Positions 9,601 to 16,797 of a stretch of 64,000 nucleotides of DNA are shown here, piece after piece. This DNA comes from JAHCHG01 sp041394845. GTDB taxonomy: Bacteria > Acidobacteriota > Blastocatellia > Pyrinomonadales > Pyrinomonadaceae. The notes beneath the pieces were generated by a model, which was not told the origin of the DNA, did no database searches, and was given only the letters and a program-made list of their open reading frames with translations. Each line of letters begins with the position of its first letter. Position 1 is the first letter of the stretch. The stretch lies in NCBI GenBank assembly GCA_041394845.1, contig JAWKHL010000001.1:620001-684000 (forward strand), read 5' to 3'. The translations under genes and the position numbers were made by a program.

Positions 9601-9934
9601 TTGGGGAAAAGACGACCTTTTTCCCGAAGGCGTTAAAGGTTACGAAGATATAACAGCAATCGTAGGTTCCCGAAGAAAGAAAAAGCCGGAAATTGAGGAC
9701 TTTGGTGGTCAGCAAAGGCGAAAAGGTGAACCAGGCCAGATCGTAATGCCTCGGTTTTTTCCCGTGTTCGACGAACTGTTCGCGAATTTTCTGGCGGAGT
9801 TTGTTGACGGCCTTTTGCAGATTATTTCCCTGAGCGGTCGTGTTCAGATTGAACAGGGGACGGACGACGACCGAAGGGGCCGGCTGGTTGGCCTGTTTTT
9901 GCTCGGTGGCGAGAATTGGAATGGTTAAAAGCAT
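6665..9934 (-). CDS. Clp-like double AAA+ ATPase with release-factor-like C-terminus (second of trio)
   Basis: 1089 residues. An N-terminal domain of unknown type (1-210) is followed by D1 with Walker A GSNQVGKT (243-250), pore motif GMSFVGQW (285-292) and altered Walker B YFDD (311-314, Asp instead of Glu). The D1 arginine finger is missing (AELFHVF). D2 has Walker A GATGVGKT (516-523), Walker B LLDE (581-584), sensor-1 Asn625, arginine finger R663 and GAR (722-724), but no GYVG pore loop. LGF (635-637) occupies the ClpP-loop position. After D2, residues 787-1080 hold a predicted helical segment, then a block resembling the PCRF domain of release factors (LEG.....LIRGETGNHVFV at 983-1002) and a tail VLDFRSGLITREDL resembling the RF C-terminus. 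No GGQ motif is present. The RF resemblance is my inference from motif spacing. No clear Shine-Dalgarno was seen. The gene lies 75 bases downstream of the first paralogue. Confidence 0.85.
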   Translation of the reverse strand: MLLTIPILATEQKQANQPAPSVVVRPLFNLNTTAQGNNLQKAVNKLRQKIREQFVEHGKKPRHYDLAWFTFSPLLTTKVLNFRLFLSSGTYDCCYIFVTFNAFGKKVVFSPNLSGVWFELERGEDLHTRAVEVFTEHFRHLERRDGKGVHNPANHTFSGRAFVTSLDLNIQLPQKHEAEKANLFALLGGDAELDGRNELRRVGRNLDALYPDDLERAIGRSVELRELTRLLNSPDKRPVVIVGSNQVGKTNLIHEYVFQTLKRRKNKGSGKKLTWLISPQRLISGMSFVGQWENRLIAILKTAQKLEHLLYFDDLLGLHFAGISAGSDLNVAQVLKPHLERRDVRALGEITPETFRVLKEKDRGFAELFHVFRLRETNDDETLRIAMAVRREAEHRFNTSFALDVLPTALDLQRRYNREVSFPGKAAGFLKQISNKFQNREITRGDVLREFEAKSGLRVAFLDDGEKLEKTEITQKISAGLIGQKPAVEAAADVISVAKARLNDPGRPLASFLFLGATGVGKTEAAKQIADYLYGDEEKLLRFDMNEFVSPFDVARLVGTFDQPEGLLTGAIRRQPFSVVLLDEIEKAHPDVFNLLLQVLGEGRLTDAFGRTSDFSNAIIILTSNLGTREANIKLGFRETNESNASIYRQAAEKFFRPEFFNRLDKIIPFENLSREEVGRIARLQLQRVFAREGFARRNCRIELEPSALERIVDEGYNPELGARALKRAIERNLIQPVAVRLAALETSVPILIKISRSEDDFHTQVEEIKPFAPEKSVWQTGDFSDVHGQIDRIEDVLDRIEAEVEGLRPPGEIDPEDPAQAKFFLIREYVKRIERMIERADNWRETPTQNRPPKTRKDSRRIVTLSGTEIDLNRFLAGTNLSNKIKNLALENPDFGEAAADYVQDIWRETALLQILVENVEKPLDSRCLLVFRSADVYFGRENIPPLIETYRRLLAGELGLKAEIPQPNELPGDYFQVFLRLEGLFAADLIRGETGNHVFVNKRGDFTAVELDVLELPETAGSGDLPKLYEGHQRQKVENDFSVVRISNERGTVLDFRSGLITREDLTFRELRTFILAGLPMPAEFFS

Positions 9935-10009
9935 TTATCGTAATTCGAAAATATTTAATGGTTGATCGAAAACTTGTTTTTGCACGGTCGATCCTTTTGC
10001 GGGCCGAAT

Positions 10010-13000
10010 CTATCCGATCAGGTTTTCCGAGGTCCGGATCAGATGTTCCTCGACGGCCAAAGCGAAGATCTCCTCGAGACCGTTGTTTTCCAACGAAAAC
10101 GTCTTGTCCAAAAGCGGATCTTTGACCTTGTTTTGCGACAGATCGTAAAACCGCCTCTCGGATTGATATCTGACCGAATCGCGGCCGGTCAGATCATCCG
10201 GAAGAACATATTTTCCCGGATCGCCGGCCGGACTTCCGATTAGCACGCGGTTCGTTCGGCCGCCCCGCTGAAAACGGTGAATCCCGATCTCGGCCCCGAA
10301 CCGGGGCAGCGCCAGATCTCCTTCGATTGCCAGAAAAACCCCGCAGATCTCCTGTCTGGCCGAGCCGAAAAACTTTTCGGGTTCCTGAATCTCTTTCCGG
10401 TAAACGACCCGGTCGAAAAGCAATTTGGTTTCGATCGGCTGATTCTTTTGTTTTTCGGTGGTAAAGGCAAGGCCGGTCTTGATCCCGGTTTTGGTTTGCC
10501 GGAAAACGGCCGTAAACAACCGCAGAAGATTGAAAAGCTCCGGCGCATTTTCGCTGAAAAAAACCAGATTGACCTCGTTCGGTTGCGGGTATTGAAATTT
10601 CAGCAATTCGAACAACTGGGACTGAAACTTCTTTTCCTGATTTTCAATGAGTTCGGCAAAAGTCTGTTTTTCGCCCTCGGTTTTTCCGTAGATCTTCAGA
10701 AGGATCTCGTCCTCGGTCCGGTTGACCTGATCGGCGAATTCCTCCGCCTTTTTCAAAAATCGTTCGATCAGGGGTTTCCTTTCGATTCGTTTCTGATCCT
10801 CTTCGTAGATCCATCGGCCGCGTTTTTGCAACGCTTCGAGCCGGATCGCCCGGTAGATCTCGTCGTTTAATTCGGTCAGCCGGTGGCTGGTCGAAAATTT
10901 CTGGATCCGGCGTCTGAGCCGAGAGATCCTGACCGCGTTCGAGGCCAGAGCGCCGGTTTCGGCCCGGAAATGTTTCGGCTCTTCCGAAAGAACATATTTG
11001 AGCGAGATCCGCCCGTTTTCGAGATCGGTTTCGACCGCCAGTTTTTGGTTCTCCGGCCGCCGGTTGAGTTCGGCCGCCAGCGGGGCCAGAAGCCGCCGTT
11101 CGATGGCGCGTTTGAGCGGCCGGGCGCCGTAACGAATGTCGTAACCGGTTTCTGCCAGAAAACTTAAAACCTTTTTGCTGATATTTAGCCGGATCGGCCG
11201 GTAGCGGAGTCCGTCCCGCTTTTTGAGTTTTTCGATCTCGGCGGAGGCGATTTTCAAAACCGTTTTTTCATCGAGCGGAGCAAAGGGCACGATCCGATCC
11301 AGCCGGTTGAAGATCTCGGGACGCAGGAATTCCCGGACGGCCTGATCGAAATGGCGGACGGCTTCTTTTCTTTGCCGGGAATCGCGGCTGAAACCGGATT
11401 TGCCGCGCTGAAATTCGCTGGCGCCGAGGTTGGAGGTCATGACGATGATCGAGTTGGTGAAATCGGCGACCCGGCCGACCGAATCCGTCAGACGGCCCTC
11501 GCCGAGCATCTGCAAAAGGAGGTCGAAAAACGAATGGTGGGCCTTTTCGAATTCGTCAAGCAGGACGACGCTGAACGGCTGTTCGCGGACGCGGGCGGTT
11601 AAAAGCCCCTCTTTTTCACCGGTCCCGCCGATCAGTCGCTGAACCGAAACCGGATTGGAATATTCGCTCATGTCGAAACGGATCATCCGCGCCGGGTCGG
11701 AAAAAAAGAACTCGGCCAGAGATTTGACCATCTCGGTTTTCCCGACGCCGGTCGGGCCGATGAATAAAAGGGAAGCGATCGGTTTGCGGGGCCGGGTCAG
11801 TTTGGCTTTGACCGTGACGATCAGGTCGCGGATCAATTGGACGGCCTCGTTCTGGCCGATCACCCGATCGGAAAAAAAATGATCTATTTCCTCCGGGTCG
11901 ATCCCGATCCGGTCGTTGAGGATCATTTCCGGAAGCCCCGTTTCCTCAGCGAAAGCCCGGTAAACCCCGGCCGCGGACAATGGCTCTTCCCGGGCGGTCT
12001 CGGCCAGAAGGTTCCGCAAGAATCGGATGGGGCGGCCCGGGAAGGCTGAATAGGTCGAATAACGCCGGTGAACCGAGTCGATCGTCCGGATGGCCTGAAC
12101 CTCCTTTTTATGTTCGTTCGGGGAAAGCGAGCGCTCCACTTCCTCGGCCACCGCCGACAGGATCTTTAAATTGGTTTTCCGGTCCGGTTCTTCGATCCGA
12201 AATTGTTGGAAGGCCCCGAGCAGGTTCGGGTCCCGGCGTTCGATGAAGGGGATCTGTTCGGGGGTGCATTCGACGACCGTGACCAGTTCGCCCCGTGCGA
12301 TCTTGGGCCTCAAAAACGAAGCGATCCCCTGAGTCGAAGCGGTGCTTTTCCCGACTTCGAGAAGTTCGATCAGATTGCCGAGGTGAAGGACGGCATTGTG
12401 TTTTTTCGCCTCTTCGATCAATTTCCGGCAACGTTCCTGCCACATTCCGAAACCGGTTTGCCCGGCGATCAGGTGGGCTCCGCCGGTCGCCCAAAACGAA
12501 AATTCATTCAACCCGAGTTGATCCCGCCGTCTTACCATTTCGTGAAAAACGGCCGTTTTCCCGACCCCGGCCGGGCCGATCAAAAGAACGCTGGTTTTCT
12601 GGCGGGCCCGGAAAACATCGCCCAATCGTTCGACCGGATCTTCTCTTTCGTAAGCGGCTCTTAATTTGATCTCCCGAAGATTGTCGCCGACCTCCTTGAG
12701 AACCGATTTTTCCTCCGTTTCCTCCTTTTCCTCGGCGATCGCCCTTTGCCGGGCGGTCGGAAGATCGACCGCCAATTCGCTTTTTTCGAGCGAAATCTTT
12801 TCGACCCGCTCCAGCCAGCGGAGATATTGGAGGGATTTGATCCAGCCGTCCCGCCGCAATGTCGCCAGGACCTCTTTTTCGATCCGCGCCGGAAAATCCT
12901 TCTCATTGCGGGATAAAACGCCGATATGAAGGGCCGGAAGGTAAGCCTGAAAATATCCGTCCTCGCGTTCAATTTGAACGAACTGGAATTTAAGCCGGAT

Positions 13001-13270
13001 CTTTTCGCGCCAAAAAGAGGTTTTCCGGGGAGGTTCAACCTCGACCTCCAACTCCCCGATCCGGGCGTCTCTGGGACAGACCCTCGAATAAAGATCGGGC
13101 GGATAATCGGCCTTAAGAATCATTTCGGCGTTGATCCGGGCGTTTTGGCGGGCCGAGTCGGGGTTGGTGTGAAACCGGGATATTTCGGGAAAACTCAACG
13201 CCTGGGAGATAAAGGTCTCATCGTCCAGATGCTGGGTCAGGATGGTCAGAGGAAAAAAATGCGTCGGCAT
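10010..13270 (-). CDS. Clp-like double AAA+ ATPase with release-factor-like C-terminus (first of trio)
   Basis: 1086 residues and probably the first gene of a three-gene minus-strand operon. The N-terminal domain (1-200) includes a strand-rich part (about 90-140) and ends in an acidic helix. D1 has Walker A GPAGVGKT (232-239) and pore motif GQTGFGMW (270-277), but Walker B has become LHLGNL (295-300). D2 is intact: GPTGVGKT (505-512), LLDE (570-573), Asn614, R656, GAR (715-717), again without GYVG. SGF (625-627) is at the ClpP-loop position, a weaker match than in its paralogues. A helical stretch (about 780-890) leads to a release-factor-like module: EGDLALPRFGAEIGIHRFQR (983-1002) mirrors the RF1 pattern GD...RL..E.G.HR.QR, and QSERRFYDLSQNKVKD (1036-1051) mirrors the RF1 tail RSEK.RTYNFPQNRVTD. 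GGQ and PxT are absent. It is divergent from the aminotransferase gene at 13474. Confidence 0.85.
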   Translation of the reverse strand: MPTHFFPLTILTQHLDDETFISQALSFPEISRFHTNPDSARQNARINAEMILKADYPPDLYSRVCPRDARIGELEVEVEPPRKTSFWREKIRLKFQFVQIEREDGYFQAYLPALHIGVLSRNEKDFPARIEKEVLATLRRDGWIKSLQYLRWLERVEKISLEKSELAVDLPTARQRAIAEEKEETEEKSVLKEVGDNLREIKLRAAYEREDPVERLGDVFRARQKTSVLLIGPAGVGKTAVFHEMVRRRDQLGLNEFSFWATGGAHLIAGQTGFGMWQERCRKLIEEAKKHNAVLHLGNLIELLEVGKSTASTQGIASFLRPKIARGELVTVVECTPEQIPFIERRDPNLLGAFQQFRIEEPDRKTNLKILSAVAEEVERSLSPNEHKKEVQAIRTIDSVHRRYSTYSAFPGRPIRFLRNLLAETAREEPLSAAGVYRAFAEETGLPEMILNDRIGIDPEEIDHFFSDRVIGQNEAVQLIRDLIVTVKAKLTRPRKPIASLLFIGPTGVGKTEMVKSLAEFFFSDPARMIRFDMSEYSNPVSVQRLIGGTGEKEGLLTARVREQPFSVVLLDEFEKAHHSFFDLLLQMLGEGRLTDSVGRVADFTNSIIVMTSNLGASEFQRGKSGFSRDSRQRKEAVRHFDQAVREFLRPEIFNRLDRIVPFAPLDEKTVLKIASAEIEKLKKRDGLRYRPIRLNISKKVLSFLAETGYDIRYGARPLKRAIERRLLAPLAAELNRRPENQKLAVETDLENGRISLKYVLSEEPKHFRAETGALASNAVRISRLRRRIQKFSTSHRLTELNDEIYRAIRLEALQKRGRWIYEEDQKRIERKPLIERFLKKAEEFADQVNRTEDEILLKIYGKTEGEKQTFAELIENQEKKFQSQLFELLKFQYPQPNEVNLVFFSENAPELFNLLRLFTAVFRQTKTGIKTGLAFTTEKQKNQPIETKLLFDRVVYRKEIQEPEKFFGSARQEICGVFLAIEGDLALPRFGAEIGIHRFQRGGRTNRVLIGSPAGDPGKYVLPDDLTGRDSVRYQSERRFYDLSQNKVKDPLLDKTFSLENNGLEEIFALAVEEHLIRTSENLIG

Positions 13271-13473
13271 AACAGCGGGATTTTAGCAGATTTGTCGAAA
13301 AAGGAGGAACCAGGATCAAAACGACCGGGGCCAAATTCGGCTTTGCATCTTTTTTTCCGTATGTGGCAATCTGTTAATATGAATTGCGAATACAGCCCGA
13401 AACAATTTCGGTTTGCCGGAAAAAGTTTTTTTGATGTCCGAACTTTTTTGCCGAAGCCTTTCACAAAAAAATA

Positions 13474-14631
13474 ATGAAACCAATGTCAATAAATGAAAAA
13501 CTCCGACTGCCCGCCCGACTTCAAAAAGTCCAGCCGACGCTGATCCGGCGGATCTTTGAAAGGGCTTTGCCCGGTTCGATCAATTTCGGTTTGGGCGAAC
13601 CCGATCTGCCGACGCCGGATTTTATCCGCCGGGAAGCCGCGCGGGTTGCGATCGAAGAGCAGAACGGCTACACCTCGCACGCCGGTTTGCCCGCATTGCG
13701 GCAGAAGATCGCCGAACAGTATCCGCACCTCGGACTCGATCAAACGCAGGTTTGCGTCACGGTCGGTTCACAGGAGGCGATGACGGCGGCTTTTCTGGCG
13801 ACGATCGGGCGGGGCGATGAGGTCCTGATCCCCAACCCATCCTTTCCGGCTTATGAAAACTGCGTCAATCTGGCCGAGGGCGTTCCGGTTTTTTACCGGC
13901 TTCCGGCCGAAAAGGATTTCGGCTTCGACCTCGAAGAGTTCAAATCAAAGATCACTCCGCGAACCAAAGCGGCGGTCGTCATCTCGCCGTCGAATCCGAC
14001 CGGGAGAATTTTCACCGGGAGCGACCTCAGGGAGATCGCCGGTGCGCTCGAAGGGACGGGGATCTACCTGATCTCCGACGAAATTTATTCGGATCTTTAT
14101 TTCACAAGGGAAAAACCGCGTTCGGCTTCGGAATTTTACGACCGGACGCTGATCGTCAGCGGTTTGTCGAAATCGCTGAGCATGACCGGTTGGCGTCTGG
14201 GCTGGCTGGCGAGCCGGGAAACCGAGGTCGTCCGGGCGGCATTGACGGTTCACGGATTTTTGACCGTCTGCACTTCGACGATCACACAGAAAGCCTCGCT
14301 TTTGGGCTGGACCGAAGAGGCCGAACTGGCCAAAGCCGAGGCCCGGGAAATTTATCAAACCCGGGGACGGTTTTTGCTTGATCTTTTTCAGAATGAACTG
14401 GGTTTGCGCGGAACGACCCCGGAAGGCGCCTTTTACACGATGATTGACGTCCGGGAACTGGGCGACGATCTGAAATTGGCCGAAAAATTCCTCGAACACC
14501 GGGTGATCACGGTTCCGGGCGCGGCGTTCGGCGACGAGGCAAAGGGATTCCTGCGGATATCACTTTGCAACAACGAGGAAAAGATAGCCGAAGGCGTCCG
14601 CCGGATGAAGGAGGCGCTGGAGGGGCTTTAG
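13474..14631 (+). CDS. Class I/II pyridoxal-phosphate aminotransferase (DapC candidate)
   Basis: Fold-type I aminotransferase of 385 residues. The PLP lysine is K233 in SGLSKSLSMTGWRLGW, with SPSNPTG (171-177), SDEIYSD (201-207) and the phosphate-binding arginine after it, as in aspartate/aromatic aminotransferases. The substrate cannot be read from sequence. The flanking dapA-dapD on one side and asd on the other make N-succinyl-diaminopimelate aminotransferase (DapC) a reasonable guess, but an aspartate or aromatic aminotransferase is equally possible on family grounds. Three ATGs lie near the start (13474, 13483, 13492), and I use the first. The 203-base gap to the divergent AAA+ gene should hold both promoters. 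Confidence 0.8.
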   Translation: MKPMSINEKLRLPARLQKVQPTLIRRIFERALPGSINFGLGEPDLPTPDFIRREAARVAIEEQNGYTSHAGLPALRQKIAEQYPHLGLDQTQVCVTVGSQEAMTAAFLATIGRGDEVLIPNPSFPAYENCVNLAEGVPVFYRLPAEKDFGFDLEEFKSKITPRTKAAVVISPSNPTGRIFTGSDLREIAGALEGTGIYLISDEIYSDLYFTREKPRSASEFYDRTLIVSGLSKSLSMTGWRLGWLASRETEVVRAALTVHGFLTVCTSTITQKASLLGWTEEAELAKAEAREIYQTRGRFLLDLFQNELGLRGTTPEGAFYTMIDVRELGDDLKLAEKFLEHRVITVPGAAFGDEAKGFLRISLCNNEEKIAEGVRRMKEALEGL

Positions 14632-14658
14632 TAACGAGAAGAAGTGTTTTTAGCGGTT

Positions 14659-14714
14659 GGTGGCCGGTGGTCAGTGGTCAGAAAAACACAACCGACGACT
14701 GACCACCGGCCACC
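14659..14714. repeat. Intergenic palindrome with 17-bp perfect arms
   Basis: GGTGGCCGGTGGTCAGT (14659-14675) is exactly complementary to 14698-14714, with a 22-base A-rich loop. The arms are built from repeated short words (GGTGG, GGTCAGT). A run of five T follows the extended right arm at 14721-14725, so it could end transcription of the aminotransferase gene. Similar word-built palindromes occur at 22105, 38476 and 53340. Confidence 0.8.
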
Positions 14715-14804
14715 GGCCACTTTTTGGCCTCCGGGAGTTTGGTTTTTCCCTGCCGTCGAAAATAGACTTCGGCGAAAATTTATCGTAGCATTGACACTTA
14801 TTTT

Positions 14805-15845
14805 ATGAGCAAAAGTTACAGAGTCGGCATTTTAGGCGCAACCGGAACGGTCGGACAGAGATTCGTTCAGTTGCTGGAAAATCACCCGCAGTTCGAGGTA
14901 ACTGCCCTGGCGGCTTCGGATCGTTCGGCCGGAAAACGTTATGCCGAGGCCTGCGCCTGGAAGTTGTCCGGGGAGATGCCGGAAAACGTCCGGGAAATCG
15001 AGATCCAGCCGATCGAACCGCCGCTCGACTGCGATCTGGTGTTTTCCAGCCTGCCATCGACGGTCGCCCGTGAGACCGAGGAATCTTTCGCCCGGGCCGG
15101 ATATCCGGTGATCAGCAATTCTTCTTCCTTTCGGATGGAGGAGGACGTCCCGCTCCTGATCCCCGAGATCAATCAATCTCATCTGGGTCTGATCCAGGTC
15201 CAGCGCGAAAAACGCGGATTCGATAGGGGGTTTATCGTAACCAATCCGAACTGCGCGGTCGTCAGTTTCGCTCCGCCTCTGGCGGCGATCCATCGAAAAT
15301 TCAGCATCGAATCGGTTATGGTGACGACCCTTCAGGCCATCTCCGGGGCGGGTTATCCGGGAGTTTCGGCCTTTGACATCACCGATAACGTGATGCCCTA
15401 TATCGCCGGCGAAGAGCCGAAGGTCGAGACCGAGGCTCAGAAAATTCTGGGAGAATTTACCGGTTCGGGAATCGAAAAGGCCGATTTTACCGTGTCGGCC
15501 CAGTGTTTCCGGGTCAACGTTCTGGACGGCCATACGGCCTCGGTTCGGGTCAAACTTCAGCAGACATCGACTCTCGAAGGAGTGATAGAGGCGATGACAT
15601 CGTTCCCGTCCCTCGAACTTCGTTCCTCTCCCAAACCCTTTATCCATCTTTCCGATGAACCTTCGCGGCCGCAACCGAGGCTTGACCGGGAAAGCGGAGG
15701 CGGAATGACGATCACCGTCGGGCGTTTGTTCCCCGACAACATCTTCGATTACCGATTTGTTGCGCTCAGCCACAATACGGTCCGGGGCGCGGCCGGTTCG
15801 GCCATACTCAACGCCGAACTTTTGATCGACAAAGGAATCATTTGA
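14805..15845 (+). CDS. asd: Aspartate-semialdehyde dehydrogenase
   Basis: NADPH-dependent reduction of beta-aspartyl phosphate to aspartate semialdehyde, which feeds lysine (through DapA), threonine and methionine. The N-terminal Rossmann motif is GILGATGTVGQ (8-18). The catalytic cysteine is C150 in TNPNCAVV. The pattern, with QAISGAGYPGVS, is that of the archaeal/fungal-type Asd rather than the enterobacterial type. The length of 346 residues is normal for that subgroup. A palindrome at 14659-14714 separates it from the aminotransferase gene, so it may have its own promoter. No clear Shine-Dalgarno is visible before ATG 14805. Confidence 0.93.
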   Translation: MSKSYRVGILGATGTVGQRFVQLLENHPQFEVTALAASDRSAGKRYAEACAWKLSGEMPENVREIEIQPIEPPLDCDLVFSSLPSTVARETEESFARAGYPVISNSSSFRMEEDVPLLIPEINQSHLGLIQVQREKRGFDRGFIVTNPNCAVVSFAPPLAAIHRKFSIESVMVTTLQAISGAGYPGVSAFDITDNVMPYIAGEEPKVETEAQKILGEFTGSGIEKADFTVSAQCFRVNVLDGHTASVRVKLQQTSTLEGVIEAMTSFPSLELRSSPKPFIHLSDEPSRPQPRLDRESGGGMTITVGRLFPDNIFDYRFVALSHNTVRGAAGSAILNAELLIDKGII

Positions 15846-15870
15846 AATTTTGGTCTCAAAGCTCTCTTTT

Positions 15871-16626
15871 TTAAATAATCCCGGAGCGCATCTCCTCGTA
15901 GATCTTGATCAAACCGCTGACCCGTTCGATCCCGAGGACGACCGAGGCGCCGGAGGAGATCTTCATCGTCCGGTTGTAGATCTGGGTGATCTTGAGCTGT
16001 TCCTTCCATTTGTCCTCGTCGCTTTTGGTCATTTTAAATCGGAGTTTGTTTTCCAGCCGTTCGCAGGAGACACGGAAGGAATCGATGGCCCAGTCTTTGT
16101 AGATGGAAAATGCCTGCCGGACGGCGGTGGCGGCGTTTAGCGGTATCAATTTCCCGTGGTAATGGGCGTCGGAGACGACGAAATGACAGCCTTCTCTAAA
16201 GCCGTTGCTCATACCGTTGCCCTCGGCCCGCGAATCCGATTTGTTGAAGTTGGCCGGAAGAATATCGGTCTCGGCGAAAAAGGCGTTGACCACAAAAGCT
16301 CTTTCGGGAAAAGCCGTCTGCAAAAGTTCGGTCGGGGTTCTGTCGCCGATCATCACCTGCCGGGGTGCGCAGTGGGCGGCTTCGGTCTGATCCTTTTTGC
16401 TGCCCCGCAAATTTTGCGACAGGGCGCGTTTGACCGTCAGGAGACGATCCTTGGGAATAATCTCCATGGTGGCCATTATATAGAGTTCCAAAAATATCGA
16501 GGAAACGACCCGTTGCCGGTTGAGTTCGTGTCTTTCAGCCCGGCTTCTCAGATCGAAAGGCATCAGATGAAAGCCTTCATAATTTGAGTAACCGATTGAT
16601 GTCCAAGGATTTTTCCTTTCTCCCAT
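15871..16626 (-). CDS. Hypothetical protein (251 aa)
   Basis: I do not recognise a family. The protein is mixed alpha/beta, without a signal peptide or membrane segment. The C-terminal half (about 170-251) is helical and basic-acidic, ending in a segment around GASVVLGIERVSGLIKIYEEM. There is no clear Shine-Dalgarno before ATG 16626, and later in-frame ATGs exist, so the start is uncertain. The gene is convergent with asd (25-base gap) and divergent from purB (171-base gap). Codon and base composition match the neighbours, so it does not look newly acquired. Confidence 0.6.
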   Translation of the reverse strand: MGERKNPWTSIGYSNYEGFHLMPFDLRSRAERHELNRQRVVSSIFLELYIMATMEIIPKDRLLTVKRALSQNLRGSKKDQTEAAHCAPRQVMIGDRTPTELLQTAFPERAFVVNAFFAETDILPANFNKSDSRAEGNGMSNGFREGCHFVVSDAHYHGKLIPLNAATAVRQAFSIYKDWAIDSFRVSCERLENKLRFKMTKSDEDKWKEQLKITQIYNRTMKISSGASVVLGIERVSGLIKIYEEMRSGII

Positions 16627-16797
16627 AAATTTTAACTCCCGCCCCTTATCCTATATTTTGACTGGTTTTAGGCAACATTTTTGCAAAGGATTTTTTTTTC
16701 CGCAAATCCGAATTGAAAATATCGGTTTGAAATTAGATAATTACTTTTTTTCAAAAGTAGGTCTGAAAATATTTGGCCGAATAATTAATTTGGAATA

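Noticed and set aside
4273..13270. Identification of the AAA+ trio as ClpB disaggregases or ClpV of a type VI secretion system
   Set aside because: There is no ClpB middle coiled coil and no Clp N-domain, and no secretion-system gene is nearby. The [IL]GF loop argues for the ClpA/ClpC side instead.
13474..14631. Naming the aminotransferase dapC or dapL outright
   Set aside because: Class I aminotransferase specificity cannot be read from these motifs, and only the neighbourhood points to DAP synthesis.
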